Shown here one piece after another: positions 17,897 through 26,531 of a stretch of 64,000 nt of DNA. The first letter of the stretch is position 1. Every line of letters begins with the position of its first letter. Source of the stretch: Bacteroidota bacterium (GTDB lineage Bacteria > Bacteroidota > Bacteroidia > Chitinophagales > Chitinophagaceae); NCBI GenBank assembly GCA_026391435.1, contig JAPLEJ010000008.1:96033-160032 (forward strand). Direction: 5' to 3'. Both the position numbers and the translations under genes were made by a program. A model generated the notes under the pieces. The model did no database searches, had not been told where the DNA came from, and saw only the letters and a list, made by a program, of their open reading frames with translations.

Positions 17897-18535
17897 TTAA
17901 TATCTTAATGCCCCAATAAACAATACTGCGCTAAAAACTAAGATAATGATAGCAGATATACGATTCACCCAAATCAGGTTTTTCTCCGTAAGGCTAGGTC
18001 TGAGCCTACTAGCCAATGCCACTTTTATTAAGTCAGACAGTAATAAAAATCCTAAGCAAGTACCAAATACAATTAATTTATAACCGATGGGATTATTTGT
18101 TTCAGCGGCACTGGTTCCTATTGCAGCTGTCCAAGCAAACCAAAATAAAAAAACACTTGGATTTAAGGTATTAATTAAAAAACCAGAAGCATAAATACCC
18201 AAGTAATCTCTTTTTCTAAATATTTTATCACTGTCTGTATCCTCGGTGTCTAATTGTATTTTTTTAAATAATAATGTATACAAACCAAGCATTAATAAAA
18301 ATCCTGCTCCAGCCATTGCAATAATTGCCTTGTGATCTAATACTAATAAGAATAGACTAGTAAATACATTTGCAATAAAAATTAATATAACATCACTAGA
18401 AGACACACCCGCCACGAAAACATATCCTGCCCTGCGACCATTCGTTAAGCTTTGTTTGATGATGGCGAAAATAACGGGACCTAGTGAGATACTTAAAATG
18501 AGCCCTAATAACAAACCTTTTAAAATAGGCGCCAT
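17897..18535 (-). CDS. LysE family amino-acid exporter
   Basis: 212 residues with six hydrophobic helices. The family N-terminal block is present: GLLLGLILSISLGPVIFAIIKQSLTNGRRAGYVFVAGVSSSD, which has the conserved SxGP and an Asp in helix 2, and the second repeat block INTLNPSVFLFWF. LysE/RhtB-type proteins export amino acids or derivatives using the proton gradient. It starts five bases after the stop of the GH3-like gene, so the two are translated from the same message. That linkage suggests it could export amino acids or acyl-amino acids made by the GH3 enzyme, but this is inference. Confidence 0.9.
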   Translation of the reverse strand: MAPILKGLLLGLILSISLGPVIFAIIKQSLTNGRRAGYVFVAGVSSSDVILIFIANVFTSLFLLVLDHKAIIAMAGAGFLLMLGLYTLLFKKIQLDTEDTDSDKIFRKRDYLGIYASGFLINTLNPSVFLFWFAWTAAIGTSAAETNNPIGYKLIVFGTCLGFLLLSDLIKVALASRLRPSLTEKNLIWVNRISAIIILVFSAVLFIGALRY

Positions 18536-18540
18536 TTGTT

Positions 18541-20061
18541 TTATTTATTTTGAATAAAAATTTTCCAGTCTTTTAATGTATCTCCTTTTAAGACCCTTGG
18601 AAATTTATGTTGACCTCCTACCTTTCCTTTGGTTTGCATGAACTCCATAAACTGTCTTTCTTTTAAAACTGATACGCGCACTCGTTTTAAGGCACTTTTT
18701 CTTTCAGTGGCATAGTCATCATTTAATGAAATTAATTTTTCATCAATGGCTTTAGCCAATATTAATTCATCCACAACTTGATCACAAGCTACATACCAAT
18801 GATGTCCAAATAAAGAATCAACATTTTCTCCAGTCACGCCAAATTCCGGGATTGATAAATTCATTTCCTCACTCACTAATTGTATTGCCTTGTTCATGTT
18901 GTCCACACTTAAGTGCTCACCTACGATACTTAAAAAATGTTTTGTTCTACCGGTAATAATAATTTCTGCATTTTCTTTATCAACAAATCGTACTGTATCT
19001 CCAATTAAATAACGCCAAGCACCAGCACTTGTGCTAATGAGTAATGCATAATCTTTTCCCTCTTCCACTTCATGAATCATTAAAGCTTGAGGTGATTCAA
19101 TCATTTCGCCCTCTGCATCAAAGTTGATATCGTCAAAAGGTACAAATTCAAAAAAGATATGTTGATTATAGGACAAACGCATTCCCTTTGCATTTTGTTT
19201 ATCCTGCCATGCAATAAATCCTTCACTTGCTAAATAGGTTTCCACATAAGCTAGCGGCTTTCCTAATAACTTCTCAAAACCATGTTTATAAGGTTCGAAA
19301 CTAACGCCGCCATGTACAAAAAAAGCAAGATTGGGCCACATTTCATGAATATGATTGAGCTTGTACCTTTCTATCACCATTTCGATACACATTTGAATCC
19401 AGGCTGGAACACCTACAATAAAACCAATATCCCACTGAGGTGCTTTTTCAACAATTTCAATTAATTTTTTATTCCAATCACGCTCTTTTGCAATTTTTTT
19501 TCCTGGTTTATAAAATGGTTGAAACCAAAACGGTGCTTTTTTAGCAGTGATCCCGCTTAAGTCACCCGCATAATAGCCTGGACCTTTTTGCAAATCGGTA
19601 CTGCCGCCAAGTGTTAACCAACCCTTACCAATAGAGGTAAGTGGTACATCTTGATAATTAAATAAACTTATTAATTGTTTAATCATAATGATTTTATTGC
19701 CTTGCAATAAATCATTGGTGATAGGGATGTATTTACTAGCCGCCTCGCTTGTTCCACTACTTAATGCAAAAAATTTTATTTTCCCTGGCCAACAGATATC
19801 CAATTTTCCATCTAAAGATTGATGCCACCAATCACTATAAATTTTATTATAATTATAGGCCGGAACTTTTTGTTGAAATGCTTTGGCAGGATTTTTGTTT
19901 AATAACAGCTGGTCAAAATTATTATGTTGGCCAAAAGCGGTATAGCGTGCGCGACGTAATAATTTTTTTAATACGCGTTGTTGTGCCCTTTTTGGACTTT
20001 TTGGGGGAATACCTAAGGCCTTGCTAAGGGACTTGGGTAAATTAATCTCGAAAATTGGCAT
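18541..20061 (-). CDS. GH3 (auxin-responsive promoter) family acyl-adenylate-forming protein
   Basis: 506 residues of the GH3 family of ANL-type adenylating enzymes. Recognisable parts are the ATP-binding loop in KFFALSSGTSEAASKYIPIT, FFVHGGVSFEPYKHGFEKL, YLASEGFIAW, WRYLIGDTVRF and the C-terminal hinge IITGRTKHFLSIVGEHLSVDNM. Plant GH3 proteins couple plant hormones to amino acids; bacterial members are common in Bacteroidota but their substrates are unknown. It heads a minus-strand operon with a LysE exporter five bases downstream. A paralogue with the same architecture lies at 40074-41588. Confidence 0.93.
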   Translation of the reverse strand: MPIFEINLPKSLSKALGIPPKSPKRAQQRVLKKLLRRARYTAFGQHNNFDQLLLNKNPAKAFQQKVPAYNYNKIYSDWWHQSLDGKLDICWPGKIKFFALSSGTSEAASKYIPITNDLLQGNKIIMIKQLISLFNYQDVPLTSIGKGWLTLGGSTDLQKGPGYYAGDLSGITAKKAPFWFQPFYKPGKKIAKERDWNKKLIEIVEKAPQWDIGFIVGVPAWIQMCIEMVIERYKLNHIHEMWPNLAFFVHGGVSFEPYKHGFEKLLGKPLAYVETYLASEGFIAWQDKQNAKGMRLSYNQHIFFEFVPFDDINFDAEGEMIESPQALMIHEVEEGKDYALLISTSAGAWRYLIGDTVRFVDKENAEIIITGRTKHFLSIVGEHLSVDNMNKAIQLVSEEMNLSIPEFGVTGENVDSLFGHHWYVACDQVVDELILAKAIDEKLISLNDDYATERKSALKRVRVSVLKERQFMEFMQTKGKVGGQHKFPRVLKGDTLKDWKIFIQNK

Positions 20062-20095
20062 CTACAGTTTCGTTTAAAATTTTAAAGATTATTCA

Positions 20096-20103
20096 CAAAA
20101 ATA
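20096..20103 (-). promoter_or_regulatory. -7 element for the GH3-LysE-mtgA operon
   Basis: TATTTTTG on the minus strand is a perfect TAnnTTTG match about 35 bases before the GH3 start. It is arranged back to back with the box of the divergent monophosphatase gene (20129-20136). Confidence 0.55.
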
Positions 20104-20128
20104 GGAATGTTATTCGAGCAAACGACAC

Positions 20129-20136
20129 TACTTTTG
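20129..20136 (+). promoter_or_regulatory. -7 element TACTTTTG abutting the monophosphatase start
   Basis: A perfect TAnnTTTG match ends three bases before the ATG at 20140. Initiation would fall at the start codon itself, which favours ATG 20140 over ATG 20107. Confidence 0.5.
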
Positions 20137-20139
20137 CAT

Positions 20140-20916
20140 ATGTTTAAAAATACACTATTACAAGCGGTGGATGCAGGCGCTGCCGAATTAAGACGCTTTT
20201 TTAACGGTTCTTTTACTATTACAAGCAAGGGCAGTATCAACGATTTAGTTACCGAAGCTGATCATGCCTCCGAAAAAGCTATTTTTAGTGTGATTCAAAA
20301 AAATTTCCCTGATCATTTTATACTCAGCGAAGAAACGGGGGCATTACCTCAAAATTCTGACATTAAGTGGATTATCGATCCTATTGATGGCACTATAAAT
20401 TTTGCGAATGGCATACCTATTTGTTGTGTTAGTATTGGTGTAGAACAAAAAGGTAAAATGATATTAGGCGCAGTATATAATCCATTTATGAATGAAATGT
20501 ATATTGCTGAACAAGGACAAGGCGCTACTTTAAATGATAAAAAAATACAGGTGAGTGATAAGGATAATTTATTAACCAGTTGTTTGGTGACCGGCTTTCC
20601 TTATCAATATTTAGATACCGCTAATGGACCCTTACAAATATTTGAAAAATTAATTCGTAAAGCAATACCCGTTCGTCGTTTAGGAAGTGCAGCACTAGAT
20701 TTATGTTGGACAGCAGCAGGAAGGTTTGATGGTTTTTATGAACATAAATTACAAGCTTGGGATAGCGCTGCAGGTTTTTTAATAGTAGAGGAAGCCGGCG
20801 GGAAAGTGACTGACTTACAAGGAAATGATTATAGTCCTTATCAACCAGGTATCATTGCTACCAACGGAAAAATTCACCAACAATTACAATCCGTTATTAA
20901 TGGCGGAAGCATTTAA
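20140..20916 (+). CDS. suhB: Inositol monophosphatase family protein
   Basis: 258 residues from ATG 20140; an in-frame ATG at 20107 would add 11 residues (MLFEQTTLLLH) that do not fit the family N-terminus. Metal-binding motifs are complete: Glu in SEETG, WIIDPIDGTINFANG and WDSAAGFLIVEEAGG. The enzyme is a Mg-dependent, Li-sensitive phosphatase acting on inositol phosphate or similar sugar phosphates in the cytoplasm; some SuhB proteins also influence transcription. It lies eight bases before thiL and is likely co-transcribed with it. Confidence 0.92.
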   Translation: MFKNTLLQAVDAGAAELRRFFNGSFTITSKGSINDLVTEADHASEKAIFSVIQKNFPDHFILSEETGALPQNSDIKWIIDPIDGTINFANGIPICCVSIGVEQKGKMILGAVYNPFMNEMYIAEQGQGATLNDKKIQVSDKDNLLTSCLVTGFPYQYLDTANGPLQIFEKLIRKAIPVRRLGSAALDLCWTAAGRFDGFYEHKLQAWDSAAGFLIVEEAGGKVTDLQGNDYSPYQPGIIATNGKIHQQLQSVINGGSI

Positions 20917-20924
20917 TTTTATTT

Positions 20925-21959
20925 ATGTCAACAGAAAGAACAGAAATTGAAAAACTAGGAGAGTTTGGTTTGATAGATCATCTTACCGAAAATTTTGAAA
21001 TACAAAATGTATCTACCGTTTTAGCGATAGGAGACGACGCAGCGGTGATTGATCATTTTGGTAAACAATCGGTCATTACAACCGATTTATTAATTGAAGG
21101 TGTTCATTTTGATTTAATGTACACACCTTTAAAACATCTTGGCTACAAAGCAGTGATTGTGAACCTGAGTGACCTATTTGCCATGAACGCACAACCAACG
21201 CAAATCACTATGAGCATCGCTTTTAGCAATCGATTTAGCTTGGAAGCCCTAACTGAATTTTATGATGGCGTACACCACGCATGTGAATTATATGGGGTTG
21301 ATTTAATTGGTGGAGATACTTCCACTTCTCAAAAAGGATTCATCATTTCTGTTACAGCTATTGGCGAAGTGTCTCCTGATAAATATGTGAAAAGAAGTAC
21401 TGCAGAAAGCGGAGATTTAATTTGTGTATCAGGAGATTTAGGAGGAGCTTTTTTAGGATTAACATTAATGGAGCGCGAGAAGAAAATATTTTTAGAAAAT
21501 CCACAAGTACAACCCACATTAGAAAACGAAGATTATATCGTTGGAAGGTTGTTGAAGCCAGAAGCTAGAAAAGATATTTTAGACATATTGGAACAACAAG
21601 AAATTTTACCCACTGCAATGATGGACATTAGCGATGGTTTAAGCAGTGACATATTACATTTATGTAAACAAAGTAATTTAGGTTGTCGTATTTATGAAGA
21701 TAAAATACCTATTCACGAAGATTCAAGAGCTGCGGCTTTTAAATTTGGTTTAGATCCTACGGTTTGTGCTTTAAATGGTGGCGAGGATTATGAATTATTA
21801 TTTACAATGAAACAATCGGATTACGACAAAATTACTTTGCAAGAAGAAATTAGTGTGATTGGATATATGTGTGATGTAGAAGAAGGCACTAAACTTATTA
21901 CCAAAGGAAAAAATGTCTTTGATATCACCGCACAAGGCTGGAATGCTTTTGGAAAATAA
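20925..21959 (+). CDS. thiL: Thiamine-monophosphate kinase
   Basis: 344 residues, full length. ThiL phosphorylates thiamine monophosphate to the active cofactor thiamine diphosphate. Family motifs are LGEFGLIDHL near the start, the ATP/Mg-binding IGDDAAVID and TTDLLIEGVHFDL, YKAVIVNLSDLFAMNAQP, LIGGDTSTSQKG, MDISDGLSSDILHLC and NGGEDYELLFT. It follows the monophosphatase gene by eight bases. Its stop is directly adjacent to the stop of the convergent nagA, leaving no room for a separate terminator. Confidence 0.97.
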   Translation: MSTERTEIEKLGEFGLIDHLTENFEIQNVSTVLAIGDDAAVIDHFGKQSVITTDLLIEGVHFDLMYTPLKHLGYKAVIVNLSDLFAMNAQPTQITMSIAFSNRFSLEALTEFYDGVHHACELYGVDLIGGDTSTSQKGFIISVTAIGEVSPDKYVKRSTAESGDLICVSGDLGGAFLGLTLMEREKKIFLENPQVQPTLENEDYIVGRLLKPEARKDILDILEQQEILPTAMMDISDGLSSDILHLCKQSNLGCRIYEDKIPIHEDSRAAAFKFGLDPTVCALNGGEDYELLFTMKQSDYDKITLQEEISVIGYMCDVEEGTKLITKGKNVFDITAQGWNAFGK

Positions 21960-23042
21960 TTAGGATACCAATAGTTTCATAAAACGACGATCGGCTGTAA
22001 GGCAAAGCAGATCTGCATTTCCTTGAACTGCTATCTTCCCACTGATATGGCTGTGTTTCATAACTTTTGCAGGATATAAGCTGCACATTCTTACCGCTTC
22101 TCCCATATCAATACCGACTTCATTGATTAAATTTTGAACACTTTTAAGCTGTGTTAAACCTGATCCGCTAAGTACCCCTGCGCTTTCATATTTATCACCA
22201 GCGAGTTGATGTTGATAATTTCCTGTAGGCGATGTGGTCACTGCGTCAGTAATACAAAACAATCGCTCACCCATGATATTTTTAGCAATTTTGATGGCAT
22301 TAAAATCAACATGATGACCATCGGCTATGATACTACTCATCACTTTATTATGATTAAAAATAGCACCTACCATACCTGGCGCGCGATGTTGTAACCCGCT
22401 CATTGCATTGTATAAATGCGTTGCTACATTAATATCATTATTAAATGATTTTGTTGCTTGTTCATAAGTGGCATCGCTGTGACCAGCCGATACGATGATT
22501 CCATTATTTGTAATTAATCTTATAATACTATCATCACAAATTTCAGGTGCTAAAGTTATCATGCTAATATAACCTTTACCATACTCCAATAAATCTTCTA
22601 CTTCTTTTAAGGATGGTATGTGAATAAGGGAAGGCACATGTGCCCCCTTTTTTAATGGATTAATCCAGGGCCCCTCAATGTGCAAACCGATACAACCCTT
22701 GCCACCACTCATTTTATAATCACGTACTGCATCAATACATTGATATATAATCTCTTTACTTTGTGTTGCTACTGTCGGTTGAAAATAAGCTGTTCCGCTT
22801 CCTAAGCAATAATCATAAATATTCTGAATGGTATTAGCGCAAGGAAATTCTGATAATAATTTTTCAGAGGCGCCATAAATTTGTAAATCAATTAAAGCAG
22901 GCACCACTAATGGGATTGCGTTTTTATGATCGTATCCCTCTTTCTTCATGTCAATTATTTTTCCATTTGCTATTTCAATGACTACTTCTGAAATCCAATG
23001 GTCACCTGTAAATAATTCTTGAACAGATAGGGCACTATGCAT
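21960..23042 (-). CDS. nagA: N-acetylglucosamine-6-phosphate deacetylase
   Basis: 360 residues. It removes the acetyl group from GlcNAc-6-phosphate to give glucosamine-6-phosphate in amino-sugar and cell-wall recycling. Motifs of the amidohydrolase barrel are GLHIEGPWINPLKKGAH (metal Glu), VSAGHSDATYEQ, ATHLYNAMSGLQHRAPG, ADGHHVDFNAI and CITDAV with the catalytic Asp. The N-terminal strand reading LVVPALIDLQIYG replaces the common PGFID-H-HG metal motif, consistent with a one-metal enzyme. It is third in the minus-strand run recX-nitrilase-nagA, 17 bases after the nitrilase. The nag catabolic partner nagB is not in the window. Confidence 0.93.
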   Translation of the reverse strand: MHSALSVQELFTGDHWISEVVIEIANGKIIDMKKEGYDHKNAIPLVVPALIDLQIYGASEKLLSEFPCANTIQNIYDYCLGSGTAYFQPTVATQSKEIIYQCIDAVRDYKMSGGKGCIGLHIEGPWINPLKKGAHVPSLIHIPSLKEVEDLLEYGKGYISMITLAPEICDDSIIRLITNNGIIVSAGHSDATYEQATKSFNNDINVATHLYNAMSGLQHRAPGMVGAIFNHNKVMSSIIADGHHVDFNAIKIAKNIMGERLFCITDAVTTSPTGNYQHQLAGDKYESAGVLSGSGLTQLKSVQNLINEVGIDMGEAVRMCSLYPAKVMKHSHISGKIAVQGNADLLCLTADRRFMKLLVS

Positions 23043-23059
23043 GGCTAATTTTAATTAAA

Positions 23060-23851
23060 CTAATCAATGTGAAAAAAATCTGCATCTTTCCAAAAAGGAA
23101 ATTGCGTTCTTGTTTTTGTTAGTTCTTCTTTTTGTAAAGTGATATGAAATATATCTTCCTCATAAGCGCAGTGATATAAAATTTCTCCCAGGGGGCCCAC
23201 AACCATACTGTCTCCGCTGTGCATGATATTATTACCATCTAATCCTACTCGGTTCACCCCAATGGTATAGCATTGGTTTTCGATAGCTCTTGCAGTGAGT
23301 AATGTTTTCCAAGCATGATTTCTTTTCTCGGGCCAATTTGCGACATACAATAACACATCGTATTCGCTTTCGTTATTTTCATTGATTTGCTGGCGCGCCC
23401 ATACTGGAAAACGTAAGTCATAGCAAATTTGCAAATTAATTTTCCAACCCTTTACACTTGCAATTAATCTTTTTTGACCAGCCTGATAATGTTGATCTTC
23501 TCCTGCAAAAGCAAACAAATGTCTTTTATCATAATAACCCAATTGGCCATTGGGCAACATCCAAATAAGACGATTATAATACTGACCGTTTTCTTCCATT
23601 ATAATAGATCCTGTAATGATTGATTTTTTTACTTCAGCTAATCTTCTCATCCAATCAACAGTAGGCCCTTCCATGGTTTCAGCAAATAAAGCAGGTTGCA
23701 TACTAAACCCAGTTGTAAACATTTCGGGCAGTATGATAATTTCGGTAGGTTCCTCAATAGCCATTATTTTTTTAGATAAGGTATCCAAGTTGGCGCCTTT
23801 ATCTTCCCAATGAAGAGCAGTTTGGATTAATGTAAATTTGATGGTGGACAC
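23060..23851 (-). CDS. Nitrilase-family amidohydrolase (omega-amidase, YafV-like)
   Basis: 263 residues. The catalytic Glu-Lys-Cys triad is visible in LPEMFTTGF, YYDKRHLF and LQICYDLRFPVWAR, with GEDQHYQAG between Lys and Cys. The pattern is that of YafV/Nit2-type omega-amidases, which hydrolyse alpha-ketoglutaramate or alpha-ketosuccinamate and so repair products of glutamine transamination. No membrane segment is present. It begins 42 bases after recX and is followed by nagA. Substrate assignment rests on family resemblance only. Confidence 0.88.
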   Translation of the reverse strand: MSTIKFTLIQTALHWEDKGANLDTLSKKIMAIEEPTEIIILPEMFTTGFSMQPALFAETMEGPTVDWMRRLAEVKKSIITGSIIMEENGQYYNRLIWMLPNGQLGYYDKRHLFAFAGEDQHYQAGQKRLIASVKGWKINLQICYDLRFPVWARQQINENNESEYDVLLYVANWPEKRNHAWKTLLTARAIENQCYTIGVNRVGLDGNNIMHSGDSMVVGPLGEILYHCAYEEDIFHITLQKEELTKTRTQFPFWKDADFFHID

Positions 23852-23872
23852 AATGATTGTTTTATGTTGTAT

Positions 23873-23880
23873 TAAAGATA
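23873..23880 (-). promoter_or_regulatory. Possible -7 element for the nitrilase gene
   Basis: TATCTTTA on the minus strand differs from TAnnTTTG only in the last base and lies 21 bases before the start, in the gap after recX. Confidence 0.35.
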
Positions 23881-23893
23881 CAATAATCAGAGA

Positions 23894-24370
23894 TTATTTC
23901 CCCTTATACAATTTTTGTAAAAACGACTGCATCAATGCGGTTTCAAAACCCCGCTGATATAAAAAGGCCTGCGTTTTTGCCATTCGACCTAATCCCCTTT
24001 CGCCCTTTAGGCTATTCCATTTTTTTGTAGCCAGTGATTCCATGACTTTAATATACTCTTTATCATCTATTGATTTTAAAGCTTTTTTGATATTGACAGG
24101 GCTCACTCTTTTCTGTTGAAGCGCATATTGAATTTTTAACTTCCCCCATTGTTTGATTCTAAAATGGCCTCCTGTAAATTGGATAGCGAATCGCTCCTCA
24201 TTTAAAAAATTGTCGGATATTAAATTGGATAAAATCTCTTCCACTTCGCTTTTGGTCATGCCTAGTTCATAGAGCTTATCTCGAACTTCTTGTTGGGCCC
24301 TTTCTTGGTAGGCGCAAAAATGCCGTATCCTTTGTATAGCTTGTTCTTTACCGATTCTAATTTTTTGCAT
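23894..24370 (-). CDS. recX: Regulatory protein RecX
   Basis: 158 residues made of three-helix RecX repeats. Family features are the N-terminal CAYQERAQQEVRDKLYELG, the block VEEILSNLISDNFLNEERFAIQFTGGHFR (close to the LxxxgylDDxrFA pattern), IKQWGKLKIQYALQQKRV, and the last repeat GRMAKTQAFLYQRGFETALMQSFL. RecX binds RecA filaments and limits RecA activity. Here it is unlinked to recA (8611-9630) and instead divergent from dnaN. Confidence 0.92.
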   Translation of the reverse strand: MQKIRIGKEQAIQRIRHFCAYQERAQQEVRDKLYELGMTKSEVEEILSNLISDNFLNEERFAIQFTGGHFRIKQWGKLKIQYALQQKRVSPVNIKKALKSIDDKEYIKVMESLATKKWNSLKGERGLGRMAKTQAFLYQRGFETALMQSFLQKLYKGK

Positions 24371-24432
24371 TTTGTAGATAAGAATGTCAATAAGAAATGC
24401 TAAAATAGCTTTTTAATCTTAAGATTTTGCAT

Positions 24433-24440
24433 TAGGTTTG
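24433..24440 (+). promoter_or_regulatory. -7 element for dnaN
   Basis: TAGGTTTG is a perfect TAnnTTTG match 36 bases before the dnaN ATG. No clean TTTG sits 19-21 bases further upstream. Confidence 0.5.
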
Positions 24441-24476
24441 TCTTGTTCAAAAAGTTAAACAAAACAAATAGGAATT

Positions 24477-25592
24477 ATGAAATTTATAGTATCCTCTTCC
24501 TCTCTTTTAAAACATTTGCAACAAATTGCAGGGGTTATTAATACCAACACCGTTTTACCTATTTTAGAAGATTTTTTATTCGAAATCGAAGATAAAAAAT
24601 TAAATATCATAGCGACCGATTTGGAAACAGTAATGCGTGTTCAGATGGATGTAGAAAGTAAGGCCAATGGTCGCGTTTGTATTCCCGCTAAAATTTTAAT
24701 TGATTCATTAAAAAATATTGCTGATCAACCACTTACTTTTAATATTGATAAAAATTATGCTGTTGAAATCACAAGCGATAATGGAAAGTATAAAGTAATG
24801 GGTGAAAACCCAGACAATTTTCCAAAAGAACCTACAGCCGATGACACGACTGGTTTTAAAATGACCAGCACTGGTTTATTAACTGCAATCAATAAAACTT
24901 TATTTGCAGTGAGTGGCGATGATTTGCGCCCTGCAATGACAGGTGTGTTTTTTGAATTATCAAAAGATGGTGTACAATTTGTTGCAACAGATGCACACCG
25001 ATTAGTGCGTTATAAAAGAACCGATACCAAGGCAACACAGAACGCATCGTTCATTGTTCCTAAGAAGCCATTGAATTTATTAAAAAATGCATTGCCCGAT
25101 AATGAAGATGCCATTACGGTTAGCTTTAATAGTAATCATCTTTTTGTAGATCATGGATCTACCCAATTAATATGTCGCTTGATTGATGCGCGTTTCCCAG
25201 ATTATAAAGTGGTGATTCCTGCTGATAATCCTTATCGATTAACAGTGAACAAACACGATTTTCAAAATGCACTTCGCCGTGTTAATGTATTTAGTAATAA
25301 AAGCACCAATCAAGTTGCTTTAAATATTACGGGTAACGAATTGCAAATGGCCGCACAAGATATTGATTTTAGTTTTGAGGGAAATGAGCGTATGAGTTGT
25401 GAATACAAAGGTGAGGATATTCAGATCGCTTTTAACGCAAAATTTTTAATTGAAATGTTAAGTGCTGCTGATACCGATGATATTTTTATTGAATTGTCTA
25501 CCCCAAGCAAAGCTGGATTAATCAAACCTTCGGAGCAAGCGCCAGGAGAGGATTTGTTGATGTTGGTGATGCCTTTGATGTTAAATAGTTAA
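24477..25592 (+). CDS. dnaN: DNA polymerase III beta subunit (sliding clamp)
   Basis: 371 residues, three repeated clamp domains. It forms the ring that keeps DNA polymerase on the template and binds many repair proteins. Visible features: MKFIVSSSSLLKHLQQIAGVI at the start, TVLPILEDFLFEIEDKKLNIIATDLETVMR in domain I, LRPAMTGVFFELSKDGVQFVATDAHRLVRY in domain II, and the C-terminal LLMLVMPLML resembling the peptide-binding VMPMRL end. It is monocistronic, with its own -7 box and a strong terminator, and is not next to dnaA or recF. Confidence 0.98.
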   Translation: MKFIVSSSSLLKHLQQIAGVINTNTVLPILEDFLFEIEDKKLNIIATDLETVMRVQMDVESKANGRVCIPAKILIDSLKNIADQPLTFNIDKNYAVEITSDNGKYKVMGENPDNFPKEPTADDTTGFKMTSTGLLTAINKTLFAVSGDDLRPAMTGVFFELSKDGVQFVATDAHRLVRYKRTDTKATQNASFIVPKKPLNLLKNALPDNEDAITVSFNSNHLFVDHGSTQLICRLIDARFPDYKVVIPADNPYRLTVNKHDFQNALRRVNVFSNKSTNQVALNITGNELQMAAQDIDFSFEGNERMSCEYKGEDIQIAFNAKFLIEMLSAADTDDIFIELSTPSKAGLIKPSEQAPGEDLLMLVMPLMLNS

Positions 25593-25628
25593 TCCGTACC
25601 ATAACGAACGCCCAATGAGGCTGATTTG

Positions 25629-25667
25629 AAAAACCCGATGCGCTACACCAAGAACATCGGGTTTTTT
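25629..25667 (+). terminator. Intrinsic terminator of dnaN
   Basis: AAAAACCCGATG (25629-25640) pairs perfectly with CATCGGGTTTTT (25655-25666) across a 14-base loop and ends in a T run. The A-rich left arm means it could also work on the other strand. Confidence 0.85.
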
Positions 25668-25670
25668 ATT

Positions 25671-25678
25671 TACATTTA
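25671..25678 (+). promoter_or_regulatory. Possible -7 element for the fatty-acid hydroxylase gene
   Basis: TACATTTA matches TAnnTTTG in all but the last base and lies 18 bases before the ATG, just after the dnaN terminator. Confidence 0.35.
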
Positions 25679-25696
25679 TAGTATAAAAACAAGCCC

Positions 25697-26518
25697 ATGT
25701 TGGAGACTATACAATTCTATTTTAGCACTATCCCTAGTTTACATCGTGCACTCATTTTAGCTGGGGGAATTACCTTTTTTTGGTTGGTAGAATCTGCCAT
25801 CCCTCTTTTTACTTTTCAATATAGTAAATGGCGCCATGCTTCATTGAATATCTTTTTTACATTCACAACCATCCTGATCAATTTTGTGTTTGCTTTATTC
25901 ATGGTTAAAACAAGCGATTGGACCATCGCAAACCAATTTGGAATATTAAATTGGATTAAGTTAAATAATATCGCATCGGCGATAATAGGTTTATTATTAC
26001 TTGATTTTATAGGCGCCTATTTAGTACATATGATTGAGCATAAGGTTAAATTTTTATGGAAGTTTCATATGGTGCATCATGCGGATACTAAAGTAGATAC
26101 CACCACTGCCAATCGCCACCATCCCGGAGAATCTGTGATTAGAGCTGTTTTTGCCATCCTTGCTGTATTTGTTTTAGGGACGCCCATGTGGTTGGTGATG
26201 TTGTATCAAAGTTTAAGTGTCGTGCTTGCGCAGTTTAATCATTCCAATATGAAAATACCTAGTTGGTTTGATAAAACGTTTGGTTTAATTATTATTTCAC
26301 CCAATATGCACAGGATACATCATCATTTATCTCGCCCTCAAACCGATAGCAATTTTGGTAATATTTTTTCGTTTTGGGATAAACTATTAGGTACTTATAA
26401 TGATACCCCTATGCAGGATATTAAATATGGTTTAGATATTTTAGATAACAGCAAAGACAATGAATTAATGTATCAACTAAAATTACCTTTTAATAAAAAT
26501 ATTAAAACGGATTATTAA
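25697..26518 (+). CDS. Sterol desaturase / fatty acid hydroxylase family protein
   Basis: 273 residues with four or five membrane helices. The di-iron histidine boxes are HMIEH, KFHMVHHAD, NRHHPGES and MHRIHHHL, all present and in order. Members use a membrane-bound di-iron centre and O2 to hydroxylate or desaturate lipids; bacterial examples act on fatty acids, ornithine lipids or carotenoids. It lies 13 bases before kdsB and may be co-transcribed with it, hinting at a lipid A or envelope lipid substrate, which is inference. The family assignment is firm, the substrate is not. Confidence 0.92.
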   Translation: MLETIQFYFSTIPSLHRALILAGGITFFWLVESAIPLFTFQYSKWRHASLNIFFTFTTILINFVFALFMVKTSDWTIANQFGILNWIKLNNIASAIIGLLLLDFIGAYLVHMIEHKVKFLWKFHMVHHADTKVDTTTANRHHPGESVIRAVFAILAVFVLGTPMWLVMLYQSLSVVLAQFNHSNMKIPSWFDKTFGLIIISPNMHRIHHHLSRPQTDSNFGNIFSFWDKLLGTYNDTPMQDIKYGLDILDNSKDNELMYQLKLPFNKNIKTDY

Positions 26519-26531
26519 ATAAGCTTCTCCT

